This document shows positions 25,438 to 33,407 of a stretch of 64,000 nucleotides of DNA, one piece after another. A program made the translations under genes and the position numbers. Below the pieces are notes generated by a model, which had not been told where the DNA came from, did no database searches, and was given only the letters and a program-made list of their open reading frames with translations. Positions within the stretch are counted from its first letter, which is position 1. Each line of letters starts with the position of its first letter. This stretch comes from Hymenobacter sp. DG25B (lineage in GTDB: Bacteria > Bacteroidota > Bacteroidia > Cytophagales > Hymenobacteraceae), in the NCBI RefSeq assembly GCF_000801315.1, contig NZ_CP010054.1:1426001-1490000 (forward strand), written 5' to 3'.

Positions 25438-26220
25438 CTAATTGTCAGAAAGATAGAGCACCGGGAAGGAAATCCAAACCCGGGTGCCGGTTCCCGGGGT
25501 AGACTGATGCCGCAGGGTGCCCTGCAGCAGCGTAACCCGGCTGCGCATGTTGGTAAGCCCTAATCCCGTGCGCGTATCGGGCGAGGGCACGGTTTCAGTT
25601 CCCGAGAGGTCAAAGCCTATTCCATCATCGGTATAAGTGATATTCAGATGGTTGGCAGCAAATACCAGATGAATGTGAATGAGGCTGGCCTGGGCGTGGC
25701 GCAGGCCGTTGCCCATCAGCTCCTGCACAATGCGGTACACGGCCAGCTCCTGCATAGGGCTTAAGCCCAGGGGCTTGCCATGCTGGGTGAGTTCTACCCG
25801 CGTGCCGCCTGGCGGCACTGCCCGCGCTAAAGCTTCCAGCGCAAACGTGAGCCCAAACTTCACCAGGGCCGCCGGCAGCAGGTTGCGCGAAATGCGCCGC
25901 ACTTCGCTAATGGCCTGGTCCAGCAGCACGGTCATCTCCCGGGTGTCCTGGGGCTGGCCCATGGCCGTGAGGTGCAGCTTTACAATGGCCAGGGTGGTGC
26001 CTACTTCATCATGCAGATCAGAGGCAATGCGGCGGCGCTCTTCCTCCTGGGCCACCAGCGCGGCCTCCAAAGCCTGGCGCTGGGCGGCATCCTGCACGTT
26101 GCGCAACCGTTCCTGCTGCCGCAATAGCCGCCGCTGGTAGCGTACCACAAATACCACAATGCTAAAAGCCAGGAATAGTAGAACGGATAGTACAACCGCG
26201 AATACGCGTAAAACATCCAT
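25438..26220 (-). CDS. NarL-type histidine kinase without sensor domain
   Basis: A 260-residue membrane kinase. A single N-terminal TM (VFAVVLSVLLFLAFSIVVFVV, about 6-26) leads into a coiled coil and the HisKA_3 dimerisation helix EEERRRIASDLHDEVGTTLA with phospho-His70. The ATPase domain shows IVQELMGNGLRHAQAS (N box), TDDGIGFD (G1) and TGLGLTNMRSRV (G2). No periplasmic or PAS sensor domain is present, so input presumably comes from a partner, most likely the 7TM protein encoded 57 bases upstream. Its target is likely the receiver protein downstream. Confidence 0.93.
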   Translation of the reverse strand: MDVLRVFAVVLSVLLFLAFSIVVFVVRYQRRLLRQQERLRNVQDAAQRQALEAALVAQEEERRRIASDLHDEVGTTLAIVKLHLTAMGQPQDTREMTVLLDQAISEVRRISRNLLPAALVKFGLTFALEALARAVPPGGTRVELTQHGKPLGLSPMQELAVYRIVQELMGNGLRHAQASLIHIHLVFAANHLNITYTDDGIGFDLSGTETVPSPDTRTGLGLTNMRSRVTLLQGTLRHQSTPGTGTRVWISFPVLYLSDN

Positions 26221-26277
26221 GAATTTCCTGGGTTGCGGCTTCCGCGGCGGTTATAAGAATCGAGAATAATGCCAGGC

Positions 26278-27024
26278 TTACTTCAAAGCCATTTTTTGCT
26301 GCCTACCCAATTGGTAAAAGGCCAGGGTGAGCAACACATAGCTCACCAAAGTTATACTGGACGATACGAGGCCGAACAGCGCCTGAAAGGTCCGCCCAAT
26401 GGTGAAATGCGTATCGGCCAATATTTTGTTGATAATGTTACCAAAGACTAACACCCCGGTAAGCTGGACAATGGCCGATATACTAATCCAGAACATCGGT
26501 TCACGCTCAATCTGGCTGGTGCGCAATTGCTGCAGCAGCTGCTCAAAGTACAGCAGACTAAGCACTATCACCGTAATATTCTGGCTGAACTCAGTGTATT
26601 CGTTGTGTTTAAACTGCAGGAACGGATTAAAGTAGAACGAATCGAGCAGGGCGATGAGCACTAAAACAGGAATCCACGAGCGAAGCACCCGCCTGATGGT
26701 TTGGCTTTGCAACGCATAGTAGTACACGGCTATATAACCCAAACCCCGAATGTTGCCTTGTAGGTGCGCAAATCCCCAGGTGGAAATGCCATGAGGCGGA
26801 AACCGGGCCTTAAACGCCGCGCTAGTGTCCAGTTGATTAAATGTGTTTAAGAAAAAGCAGTTGATTTCGAGGGCTACCAACGACCAAAACAAAATCTGCA
26901 CCGGCAGGGTCCAATACTCCCGGCGCTGCCACGCTACCCAAAGCGGATACAGAAGCGCAAACTGGCATATCCAGTAAATAGTGATGCCCGCGTTTTGAAG
27001 CCAATTGGGTAGCGTGTAGTCCAT
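26278..27024 (-). CDS. Seven-TM membrane protein, candidate receptor partner of the kinase
   Basis: A 248-residue protein with seven hydrophobic spans: ITIYWICQFALLYPLWVAW, LPVQILFWSLVALEINCFFL, GLGYIAVYYYAL, WIPVLVLIALLDSFYF, NITVIVLSLLYFEQLL, FWISISAIVQLTGVLVFGNI and SSSITLVSYVLLTLAFYQLG. No catalytic motif. The EPMFWISISAI segment before span 6 resembles Bacteroidota 7TM proteins encoded beside NarL-type kinases. Being immediately upstream of a kinase that has no sensor, it is a reasonable candidate for the sensing subunit, but this is inference from context. Confidence 0.75.
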   Translation of the reverse strand: MDYTLPNWLQNAGITIYWICQFALLYPLWVAWQRREYWTLPVQILFWSLVALEINCFFLNTFNQLDTSAAFKARFPPHGISTWGFAHLQGNIRGLGYIAVYYYALQSQTIRRVLRSWIPVLVLIALLDSFYFNPFLQFKHNEYTEFSQNITVIVLSLLYFEQLLQQLRTSQIEREPMFWISISAIVQLTGVLVFGNIINKILADTHFTIGRTFQALFGLVSSSITLVSYVLLTLAFYQLGRQQKMALK

Positions 27025-27041
27025 TTGTATAACGGCTTAGC

Positions 27042-27350
27042 TTAAATATTATTCAGAGTGTTTGACGCTCCCGTTTCTGGAGGTGATGGACAGCCGCCAT
27101 CAAGTATAAGGCCTGTCATATCATCTTCGTTGCTTTTAGCGCCCACCAACACCAGTTTGGGAGTGCTGTCTTCCAGGCCAAAATAGACACGAATGCCCAC
27201 GCAACCCGTTTGGCTTAGTAAGCTCATAAGTTTGTTTTTGCCGAAAAAATATCCTTTTACTTCATCAGGATGGGCCTCCTGATATGCATAGGTAAGAGTA
27301 TGCGCTGTGCCTATTTCAATGATGGTGCCTTCTGAGCCGGAAAATGCCAT
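27042..27350 (-). CDS. Small hypothetical protein upstream of the 7TM gene
   Basis: A 102-residue soluble protein (MAFSGSEGTIIEIGTAHTL at the start, LILDGGCPSPPETGASN near the end). KGYFFGKNKLMSLLSQTGCV and GIRVYFGLED give an alternating pattern but no recognised family. No signal peptide. It ends 17 bases before the 7TM gene on the same strand, so it may be the first gene of the signalling cluster. Composition is slightly more AT-rich than average. Confidence 0.6.
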   Translation of the reverse strand: MAFSGSEGTIIEIGTAHTLTYAYQEAHPDEVKGYFFGKNKLMSLLSQTGCVGIRVYFGLEDSTPKLVLVGAKSNEDDMTGLILDGGCPSPPETGASNTLNNI

Positions 27351-27496
27351 AAAGATTGTAAAAAGGTAAACTGTAAAATGATTGAAAACGACGCATTTGC
27401 AGCCGTTTTCAAATATAGATTTTATTGTATGTTAAACAATGTGGCCCTCGGGCCAAAATGATAAAATAGCTGGTTTTTTGGGCTTTATCCGGAAGG

Positions 27497-27775
27497 TTAG
27501 AACAGCATACCGGGGACACCGGGAGGAGGGGTGTTACGAGGCGCTTCTTCCCAGCTTTCTTCCTCCTCGTCGGCCTCTTCCTCGTCCAGGCTGTCAAACA
27601 CCTGGTCAATAGCCGCTTCGGCCGCCCGCAGCTTCTGCTTGCACAACCGAATTAACTCGGAGGAGCGTTGCACTTTCGCGGTCAGCTCATCTACATCTAC
27701 CGTGTCTGTTTCCAGCGCCCGGAGTATGGTTTCCAGCTCTTCAATGGCAGTGCGGTAGGTAAAGTCGGTACTCAT
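27497..27775 (-). CDS. xseB: Exodeoxyribonuclease VII small subunit
   Basis: A 92-residue protein. The XseB core FTYRTAIEELETILRALETD and ELTAKVQRSSELIRLCKQKL is intact; then AAEAAIDQVFDSLDEEEADE and an acidic tail of about 25 residues ending in PPPGVPGMLF. It forms the multi-copy small subunit of the single-strand exonuclease with XseA. It starts 44 bases after the xseA stop, on the same strand. The acidic tail is longer than in E. coli XseB. Confidence 0.95.
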   Translation of the reverse strand: MSTDFTYRTAIEELETILRALETDTVDVDELTAKVQRSSELIRLCKQKLRAAEAAIDQVFDSLDEEEADEEEESWEEAPRNTPPPGVPGMLF

Positions 27776-27819
27776 CTTACTAATTGGTAAATCATCGGGT
27801 GGTAAAGGAAAAGCTTTGC

Positions 27820-29187
27820 TCAGCGCCGGGGCAGCAGCGCTGTGAGCAGGCGCAGGCGCTCCGCCGCCAGCAGCTGAAGGGTATTGGCGGCGGTGGCCTG
27901 CAGGCGGGTTTGTAGCTCCAGCTGGTAGCGCAGGCGCACTAGGGCATCGTGGCGGCGGCGGTGCTGGCGGCGGAACCGCTGAGCCAGGGCGCGCCCCAGC
28001 CGCCGGAGCCGGCGCTGCTGGCGCTGGCTGGCCAGGTGCGCCGCGCGCTGCAGGTGGTGGCGCCGCGTGGTAGTGGCCCGCTGCTGAGCCGTTATTACGG
28101 TGCGGGCGGCGCCCGTCAGCTGGCGGGCATGCTGCTGCAAGTCCAGGTGTTGGGTCTGATACCGGCTTTTGGCCGCCTGCCGCAATAGGTTGCCCAGCTG
28201 CCGGAGCTGCCGTTGCTGGTCCGTTAATTGTTCATTGGCTAGCTCCCGGATGCGGCTGGCGTAGCCATCAAATACGGCATCCAGCCGGCCCAGGCGCTCC
28301 GTAAGGAAAACCGCCACGGCGGTGGGCGTCTTCAGAGCCATATGCGCCGTCAGGTCTACCACGGCTTCGTCCCGCTCATGGCCTATGCCCGTGAGCACCG
28401 GCAGCGGAAAAGCCCCCACCGCCGCCGACACGCCATAATCATCAAAAGCCAGCAAATCGGTTTTAGAACCGCCGCCCCGGATAATTACTACCGCATCAAA
28501 GTGCTTCTGCTGGCGCCGGATCTGTTCCAGTGCCCCCAACAAGCTGGCCGGCGACTCGGTGCCCTGCATCACGGCGGCAAACAGCGTTACCTCAAATGCA
28601 TACACGGTTTCATCCAGCTGCCGCATAAAATCCTGGAAGCCCGCGGCGGTGGGAGAGGAGATAACGGCCAGCCGCTGCGGAGCCAGGGCCAGGGCCAGAC
28701 TCTGCTGGCGCGTGAGCAGTCCTTTGGCTTCCAGCTTGCGCACGGTTTCCAGGCGCTGGCGGGCCAGGTCGCCTACGGTATACGTGGGGTCAATGGCCAG
28801 CACATCCAGGCTGAGGCCATATTGCTCGTGAAATTTGATGCTCACGCGCAGCAGTACCCGCAGGCCGGCCCGTAGCGTTTGGCCGGTCAGCAACTCAAAC
28901 TGCGGGGCCAGCTGCTCGTAGCGCGCCGCCCAAATGGTGGCCCGGGCCTGCGCTTTCAGCTGGGCCCCGCGTCCGGTCTGGACTTGGTCGGTGAGGGTGA
29001 GGTAGCAGTGGCCGCTGCCAAAGCGCGGCAGAGTAAGCTCCGCTATTTCCGCCACCACCCAATAGGCATCGGGGAAAGTGCCACTGAGCGCCTCGCGCAC
29101 CCGGCGCAGCAGCTCCGCCAGAGCCAGCGGCGTGGGCGGCTGTGGCGTCAGGCCAGGGTCGGGGCGGCGGTTATACAGTGGCGGCAT
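27820..29187 (-). CDS. xseA: Exodeoxyribonuclease VII large subunit
   Basis: A 455-residue nuclease subunit. The OB-fold N-terminus includes LALAELLRRVREALSGTFPD, YWVVAEIAEL and HCYLTLTD; the catalytic domain has LAVISSPTAAGFQDFMRQL, VVIIRGGGSKTDLLAFDDYG and PVLTGIGHERDEAVVDLTAH. The C-terminal 150 residues are a Gln/Arg-rich coiled coil that binds XseB. An in-frame Met 12 codons upstream (29223) is possible; I prefer 29187 (MPPLYNRR) by distance to the OB fold. The enzyme degrades single-stranded DNA from either end, used in mismatch repair and recombination. Confidence 0.94.
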   Translation of the reverse strand: MPPLYNRRPDPGLTPQPPTPLALAELLRRVREALSGTFPDAYWVVAEIAELTLPRFGSGHCYLTLTDQVQTGRGAQLKAQARATIWAARYEQLAPQFELLTGQTLRAGLRVLLRVSIKFHEQYGLSLDVLAIDPTYTVGDLARQRLETVRKLEAKGLLTRQQSLALALAPQRLAVISSPTAAGFQDFMRQLDETVYAFEVTLFAAVMQGTESPASLLGALEQIRRQQKHFDAVVIIRGGGSKTDLLAFDDYGVSAAVGAFPLPVLTGIGHERDEAVVDLTAHMALKTPTAVAVFLTERLGRLDAVFDGYASRIRELANEQLTDQQRQLRQLGNLLRQAAKSRYQTQHLDLQQHARQLTGAARTVITAQQRATTTRRHHLQRAAHLASQRQQRRLRRLGRALAQRFRRQHRRRHDALVRLRYQLELQTRLQATAANTLQLLAAERLRLLTALLPRR

Positions 29188-29341
29188 GCCCGAAAGGTAC
29201 GGAATTGGGTGCGGCGTACCCAAGCCTCCTGACCTGGGTGCGCCTGAGTTTTTGCGCTTTTAACGCCGCCGGTATGCGCTTGAAACCGCGCATTCTTTTA
29301 TCTTTCTGCCAATTCCCATTCTGTCATTTTTCTTTTTGTTT

Positions 29342-31447
29342 ATGAAAAAGCGTACAAACGCTTCGTTGCTGGTAGCGGCAGCCGGGTTAGCCCTGGCCAG
29401 TTGCGCCACCACAGCGCAGGCGCCCACCGCCGCTACCACACCCGCCCCAGCACCCGCTCCGGTGGCGGAAACTTTTCCCAAAGGCGTGGGCCTGAACGTA
29501 GCCAACCTGGACCCGTCCGTGTCGGCCTGCGACAACTTCTTTGAGTATGCCAGTGGTAACTGGTTGAAGAACAACCCTATTCCGGCCGCTGAGGTGCGCT
29601 GGGGCTCCTTCAACGAGCTGGGCGACAAGAACAATGCGGTAATGCGCAGCATTCTGGATGAGGCCGCCGCCAACCGCACCGCGGCCAAAGGCACCAACGC
29701 CCAGAAAGTAGGCGACTACTACGCCACGGCTATGGACTCGGCGGCTATTAACACGGCCGGCCTGAAGTACCTGCAGCCCGAGCTGGACAAGATTTCGGCC
29801 ATTAAAACTTCCACTCAGCTGCAGACCGCCATGGCCCGCCAGCAGATGCTCTCCACCGGCGCCTTCTTTGGTGCCTATGTGGGGCAGGATGATAAAATCA
29901 GCTCCCAGTACGCGGTAAACATGTACCAGGGTGGCCTGTCTTTGCCCGACCGCGACTATTACCTGAAGGATGATGCCCGCTCCAAGGCCATCCGGGCAGC
30001 ATACACTACCTACCTCACCAACACCTTTAAGATGTTGGGCGAGAGCGAAGCGGCGGCCGCCAAAAATGCCGCCACGGTGCTGCGCATTGAGACGCGCCTG
30101 GCCAAAGCCAGCAAGAGCCGCGTAGATCTGCGCGACCCGTATGCCAACTACAATAAAATGACGGTGGCTCAGCTGCAGAAGGCCTATCCTAACCTGAACC
30201 CGCAGCACATTCTCTCAGATCTGGGCATGGGCAGCGTGAAAGAGGTAATTGTGGGGCAGCCCGCTTTCTTCAAGGAGCTGAATACTTTGGTGAAGACCGA
30301 GCCCCTGGCCGATCTGAAAACCTATATGCGCTGGCACTTAGCTACGTCGTTCACCTCGGCGCTGCCGCAGGCTTTCGGTGATGAGTCGTTCAAGTTTACG
30401 CAGGTGCTCACGGGTGCTAAAAAGCAGCAGCCCCGCTGGAAACGCATGTTGCGCTCCACCGATGGTGCCCTGGGCGAAGCCTTCGGTCAACTGTACGTAG
30501 ACAAAGCCTTCCCACCCGCGGCCAAGCAAAAGGCCCTGGAGATGGTAAACAACATCAAAGCCTCCATGGGGGAGCACATCCAGCAGCTGGACTGGATGAG
30601 CGACGCCACCAAGAAGGAAGCCCTGCGCAAGCTGAGCACCTTCACCGTGAAAATCGGCTACCCTGATAAGTGGAAGGACTATTCAGCCCTCACCATTTCC
30701 CGCGACTCTTACCTGCAGAACGTAGCAGCTTCGCGCATGTGGGCGTTCAAGGATATGACCAACAAGCTGGGCAAGCCCGTAGACCGCACCGAGTGGGGCA
30801 TGACGCCGCCCACGGTAAACGCCTACTACAATCCGTCGATGAACGAAATTGTGTTCCCCGCCGGCATTATGCAGCCCCCGTTCTTTGACCCCAACGCCGA
30901 CGACGCCGTGAACTACGGTGGCATGGGCGCCGTTATCGGCCACGAAATCACGCACGGCTTCGATGACCAGGGCCGCCAGTACGATGCTGAAGGCAACCTG
31001 AAAGACTGGTGGACCAAGGAAGACGCCGATAAATTCACGCAGCGCGCCGATATGGTGGGCAAGCAGTACTCGGCCTTCTCGCCCCTGGACTCCGTGTTTG
31101 TGAATGGTAAGCTGACCATGGGCGAAAACCTGGCTGACCTCGGTGGCCTGAGCATTGCCTACACTGCCCTGCAAAAGCAGCTGCAGCAGAAGTACGGTGA
31201 TGGCCCGCGCCCCAAGTTCGATGGCCTCACGCCCGAGCAGCGCTTCTTCCTCTCGTGGGCGCAGGTGTGGCGTACCAACGCCCGCCCCGAGTACCTGCGC
31301 CAGCAGGTAATGACGGACCCTCACTCGCCGGCTCAGTTCCGCACCGTTGGTCCGCTCATGAACATGCCCCAGTTCTTCGAAGCCTTCGGCTGCAAGGACG
31401 ACGCCAAAATGGTGCGTGCCCAAGCCGACCGCGCCAAAGTGTGGTAA
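29342..31447 (+). CDS. M13 family metallopeptidase, lipoprotein (PepO/neprilysin-like)
   Basis: A 701-residue zinc endopeptidase. Lipobox LALASC at about 17-22 marks an outer-membrane-anchored lipoprotein. An Ala/Pro/Thr linker follows, then VSACDNFFEYASGNWLKNNP, typical of M13 N-termini. The active site VIGHEITHGFDDQGRQYD holds the HExxH-type motif near 533, and GENLADLGGL near 595 gives the third ligand; NAYYNPSMNEIVFPAGIMQP is the substrate-binding NAY segment. The C-terminus ends KVW, as in the family. It cleaves oligopeptides. ATG 29342 was chosen; an in-frame TTG two codons earlier is unlikely. It is followed by two long hairpins. Confidence 0.95.
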   Translation: MKKRTNASLLVAAAGLALASCATTAQAPTAATTPAPAPAPVAETFPKGVGLNVANLDPSVSACDNFFEYASGNWLKNNPIPAAEVRWGSFNELGDKNNAVMRSILDEAAANRTAAKGTNAQKVGDYYATAMDSAAINTAGLKYLQPELDKISAIKTSTQLQTAMARQQMLSTGAFFGAYVGQDDKISSQYAVNMYQGGLSLPDRDYYLKDDARSKAIRAAYTTYLTNTFKMLGESEAAAAKNAATVLRIETRLAKASKSRVDLRDPYANYNKMTVAQLQKAYPNLNPQHILSDLGMGSVKEVIVGQPAFFKELNTLVKTEPLADLKTYMRWHLATSFTSALPQAFGDESFKFTQVLTGAKKQQPRWKRMLRSTDGALGEAFGQLYVDKAFPPAAKQKALEMVNNIKASMGEHIQQLDWMSDATKKEALRKLSTFTVKIGYPDKWKDYSALTISRDSYLQNVAASRMWAFKDMTNKLGKPVDRTEWGMTPPTVNAYYNPSMNEIVFPAGIMQPPFFDPNADDAVNYGGMGAVIGHEITHGFDDQGRQYDAEGNLKDWWTKEDADKFTQRADMVGKQYSAFSPLDSVFVNGKLTMGENLADLGGLSIAYTALQKQLQQKYGDGPRPKFDGLTPEQRFFLSWAQVWRTNARPEYLRQQVMTDPHSPAQFRTVGPLMNMPQFFEAFGCKDDAKMVRAQADRAKVW

Positions 31448-31456
31448 GCTGCATAG

Positions 31457-31525
31457 CTACCTGAATGCCAACAAAAAAGGCGGCCTGCATTATGCAGGTC
31501 GCCTTTTTTGTTGGCATTCAGGTAG
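31457..31525. terminator. 33-base hairpin terminator after the M13 peptidase
   Basis: Arms 31457-31489 and 31493-31525 pair over 33 positions with a TTA loop and a single G.T position. The core AAAAAAGGCG/CGCCTTTTTT is a normal terminator and CTACCTGAATGCCAAC extends the stem beyond the T tract. Confidence 0.92.
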
Positions 31526-31555
31526 TGAACGGGTTAGAAAGTAGTAAAAGCCAGC

Positions 31556-31650
31556 CCGTCATGCTGAGCTAGCCGAAGCATCTCTACCGCTTCGTTGCCA
31601 TGCTATTAAAACGGCGTGGTAGAGATGCTTCGGCTAGCTCAGCATGACGG
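31556..31650. repeat. 33-base perfect inverted repeat (GTCATnCTGAGC family)
   Basis: Arms 31556-31588 and 31618-31650 are perfect reverse complements around a 29-base loop; the right arm is followed by CCTTTTTT. The arm begins CCGTCATGCTGAGCTAGCCG. A related arm (GTCATCCTGAGCTTGCGAAG) occurs at 50665-50766, so this is a dispersed repeat family. Confidence 0.93.
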
Positions 31651-31769
31651 CCTTTTTTAATCGTTCGTTTCCCAATAACATCAGCACGCGAGATGTCTCG
31701 TTCCCTGGCTTGATGCGCCACATGCTCGACAGGACAGCCTGGAGCTTTATAAATGGCTTTGGTTCTTAC

Positions 31770-32521
31770 TTACCTGTTCGCTTCTACCACCTCCATCTTA
31801 ATATCTACCTCCTGCCTGGGCCACATGGTATTATCCACGGGCTCGGCGGCAATTTTATCGATGACGTCGAGGCCTTCCACTACTTCGCCAAATACGGTGT
31901 ACTGGCCATCCAGGGAAGGCACCCCGCCTACAGTCTGATACACACGCAGCTGTTCGGGCGTGAGCTTGCGGCCGGCCATGGCCTGGGCCTGATAGGGAGT
32001 CAGCTTTTCGCCCTGCACCAAGTAGAAATCGGTGTTGGAAGAGAGCTTACCGGGGTTTTTCTGGTCATCGTAGCGGGCCATGCCCAGGGCGCCGCGCTTA
32101 TGAAAGTGGCGCGGGCTGATTTCGGGCGGTAGGTGGTAGTCGTTGATGCGGATGGTGCGGTGGTCGGAGCGGCCGCCCTGCACGGCAAAGCCTTTCACCA
32201 CCCGGTTGAACACGGTTTCATCAAACACACCTTTGCGGGCCAGCAGCAGGAAATTGGCTTTGTGAACAGGTGTATCATCATAGAGCCGGACGCGCATATT
32301 GCCCAAGCGGGTATGAATAATTACCTCCGTGGCGGGGTATTCGCGGGCGTAAGCGGGCAGCAGCCGGGCCACGTTAGTATCGGCCAGACTCACCAGATCA
32401 GGACCGGGCACGGGCGGGGAGGTAGCGGCCGCCGGAGCTTCCGCGGGGGATTTTTCGGGGCTTGCCCGCAGCCAGCCAGTGTGGCGGCTGCTAACACGGC
32501 GGAGAAATACAGCGCTTTCAT
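31770..32521 (-). pseudogene. Cyclophilin-type peptidyl-prolyl isomerase lipoprotein, frameshifted
   Basis: From ATG 32521 the minus strand encodes MKALYFSAVLAAATLAGCGQ, a lipoprotein signal with lipobox LAGC, but this frame stops after about 43 codons. The mature enzyme continues in another frame from about 32455: PATEVIIHTRLGNMRVRLYD, NRVVKGFAVQGGRS, SNTDFYLVQG and YTVFGEVVEGLDVIDKIA, all cyclophilin hallmarks. A single base missing at AAAAATCCCCC (32445-32455) would join both into one lipoprotein of about 250 residues. The isomerase catalyses proline cis/trans change in the periplasm. Either a real mutation or a homopolymer error. Insertions within the fold (RHFHKRGALGMARYDD, KLTPYQAQAMAGRKLT) fit Bacteroidota cyclophilins. 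Confidence 0.85.
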
Positions 32522-32560
32522 AGCGCAATAAAACAACAAAAACGGCGGGTAGCGACCAGG
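32514..32560. repeat. Direct repeat, copy 1, at the cyclophilin start
   Basis: About 47 bases that recur at 33311-33360 with a few differences; shared core AAAACAACAAAAA then CGGCGGGTAGCGA. This copy carries the cyclophilin start codon and only one arm of the nuclease terminator. Confidence 0.75.
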
Positions 32561-32589
32561 AATCTGTTATCTGCGAATGCCGCTTTCCC

Positions 32590-33228
32590 TCACGGGGCCA
32601 GCGGCGCGGCATCGGCCTGCCCGAAAGCAGCGGGATTGGTGTTAAAGAAAATGAAATAGAACGGAATCAGGGCGAAAATGGCCAGGGCCAGCCACAGGCT
32701 AACAAACGCCACGCCCACCCCCGTGCTGTACAGTAACGGTCCCAATACCAACGAACGCCACGAAATACGGCGAAAAAGGACCTGGTCGACGCCCGGGACC
32801 AGCATCCCGGGGTGGCGCTGCACATAGAAGCGAATGAGCAGGAACGAGAGGGACATGACGGCCATTACGCCCCCAAATACCGCCGCCGACATCGGGTTAG
32901 TGAGGTAGTCGCCTAGCAGCGCCGTGGGAAATGGTATGAACGAACACCACAGCAACAAATTGGCATTGAGCCAGAACACCACGTGGTCCAATACCAGAAT
33001 CTGGCTCAGGAGCCGGTGGTGGTTAACCCAGATAACGCACATCATCAGGAAACTGGCCATCCAACTCAGTACTTTGGGTAGCAACCCTAGCAGGGCCTGC
33101 GCCAACTCTGGTCCCGACTGGGGCTGCTCAAGGTGGGGTACCTTGATTTCGAGCACCAGCAACGTGACGATGATGGCGAAAACCCCGTCGCTGAATGCTT
33201 CTACCCGGTGCTTGGCAAAGTAGTCCAT
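32590..33228 (-). CDS. TMEM175-type potassium channel family (DUF1211)
   Basis: A 212-residue integral membrane protein with six spans. RVEAFSDGVFAIIVTLLVLE at about 8-27 is the signature (R-x3-FSDGVFAI), followed by span 2 to 6 including SWMASFLMMCVIWVNHHRLL and LNANLLLWCSFIPFPTALLG. Bacterial members form tetrameric potassium-selective channels with hydrophobic gates. Length is normal. The gene is bracketed by a direct repeat of about 47 bases that duplicates part of the nuclease terminator and the cyclophilin start, which suggests it was inserted between those genes. Confidence 0.93.
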   Translation of the reverse strand: MDYFAKHRVEAFSDGVFAIIVTLLVLEIKVPHLEQPQSGPELAQALLGLLPKVLSWMASFLMMCVIWVNHHRLLSQILVLDHVVFWLNANLLLWCSFIPFPTALLGDYLTNPMSAAVFGGVMAVMSLSFLLIRFYVQRHPGMLVPGVDQVLFRRISWRSLVLGPLLYSTGVGVAFVSLWLALAIFALIPFYFIFFNTNPAAFGQADAAPLAP

Positions 33229-33310
33229 CTTAACAAGGTCTAGGCCGAAAAGGGGAGTGTTGGAACAGGTGGTAACCTCGCATCACCCTACAAGATAGTG
33301 TCTTACACGG

Positions 33311-33360
33311 GCTTCAATAGCATAGTAAAACAACAAAAAACGGCGGGTAGCGAGTCCAGG
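33311..33360. repeat. Direct repeat, copy 2, within the nuclease terminator region
   Basis: Matches 32514-32560. Here the CGGCGGGTAGCGA portion is the right arm (in minus-strand sense) of a complete terminator hairpin, suggesting this is the original copy. Confidence 0.75.
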
Positions 33361-33388
33361 CTCCTGCCTGTAGCTCGCTACTCGCCGC
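33335..33388 (-). terminator. Intrinsic terminator of the S1/P1-type nuclease gene
   Basis: CGGCGGGTAGCGAG (33341-33354) pairs with CTCGCTACTCGCCG (33374-33387) with one mismatch; the loop has CAGG/CCTG. On the minus strand the stem is followed by TTTTTTG. Confidence 0.85.
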
Positions 33389-33407
33389 GCAGAGTATGCA
33401 AGGCTGG

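Noticed and set aside
31556..31650. CRISPR-like repeat
   Set aside because: There are only two arms in inverted orientation and no regularly spaced direct repeats or spacers; it is a hairpin repeat.
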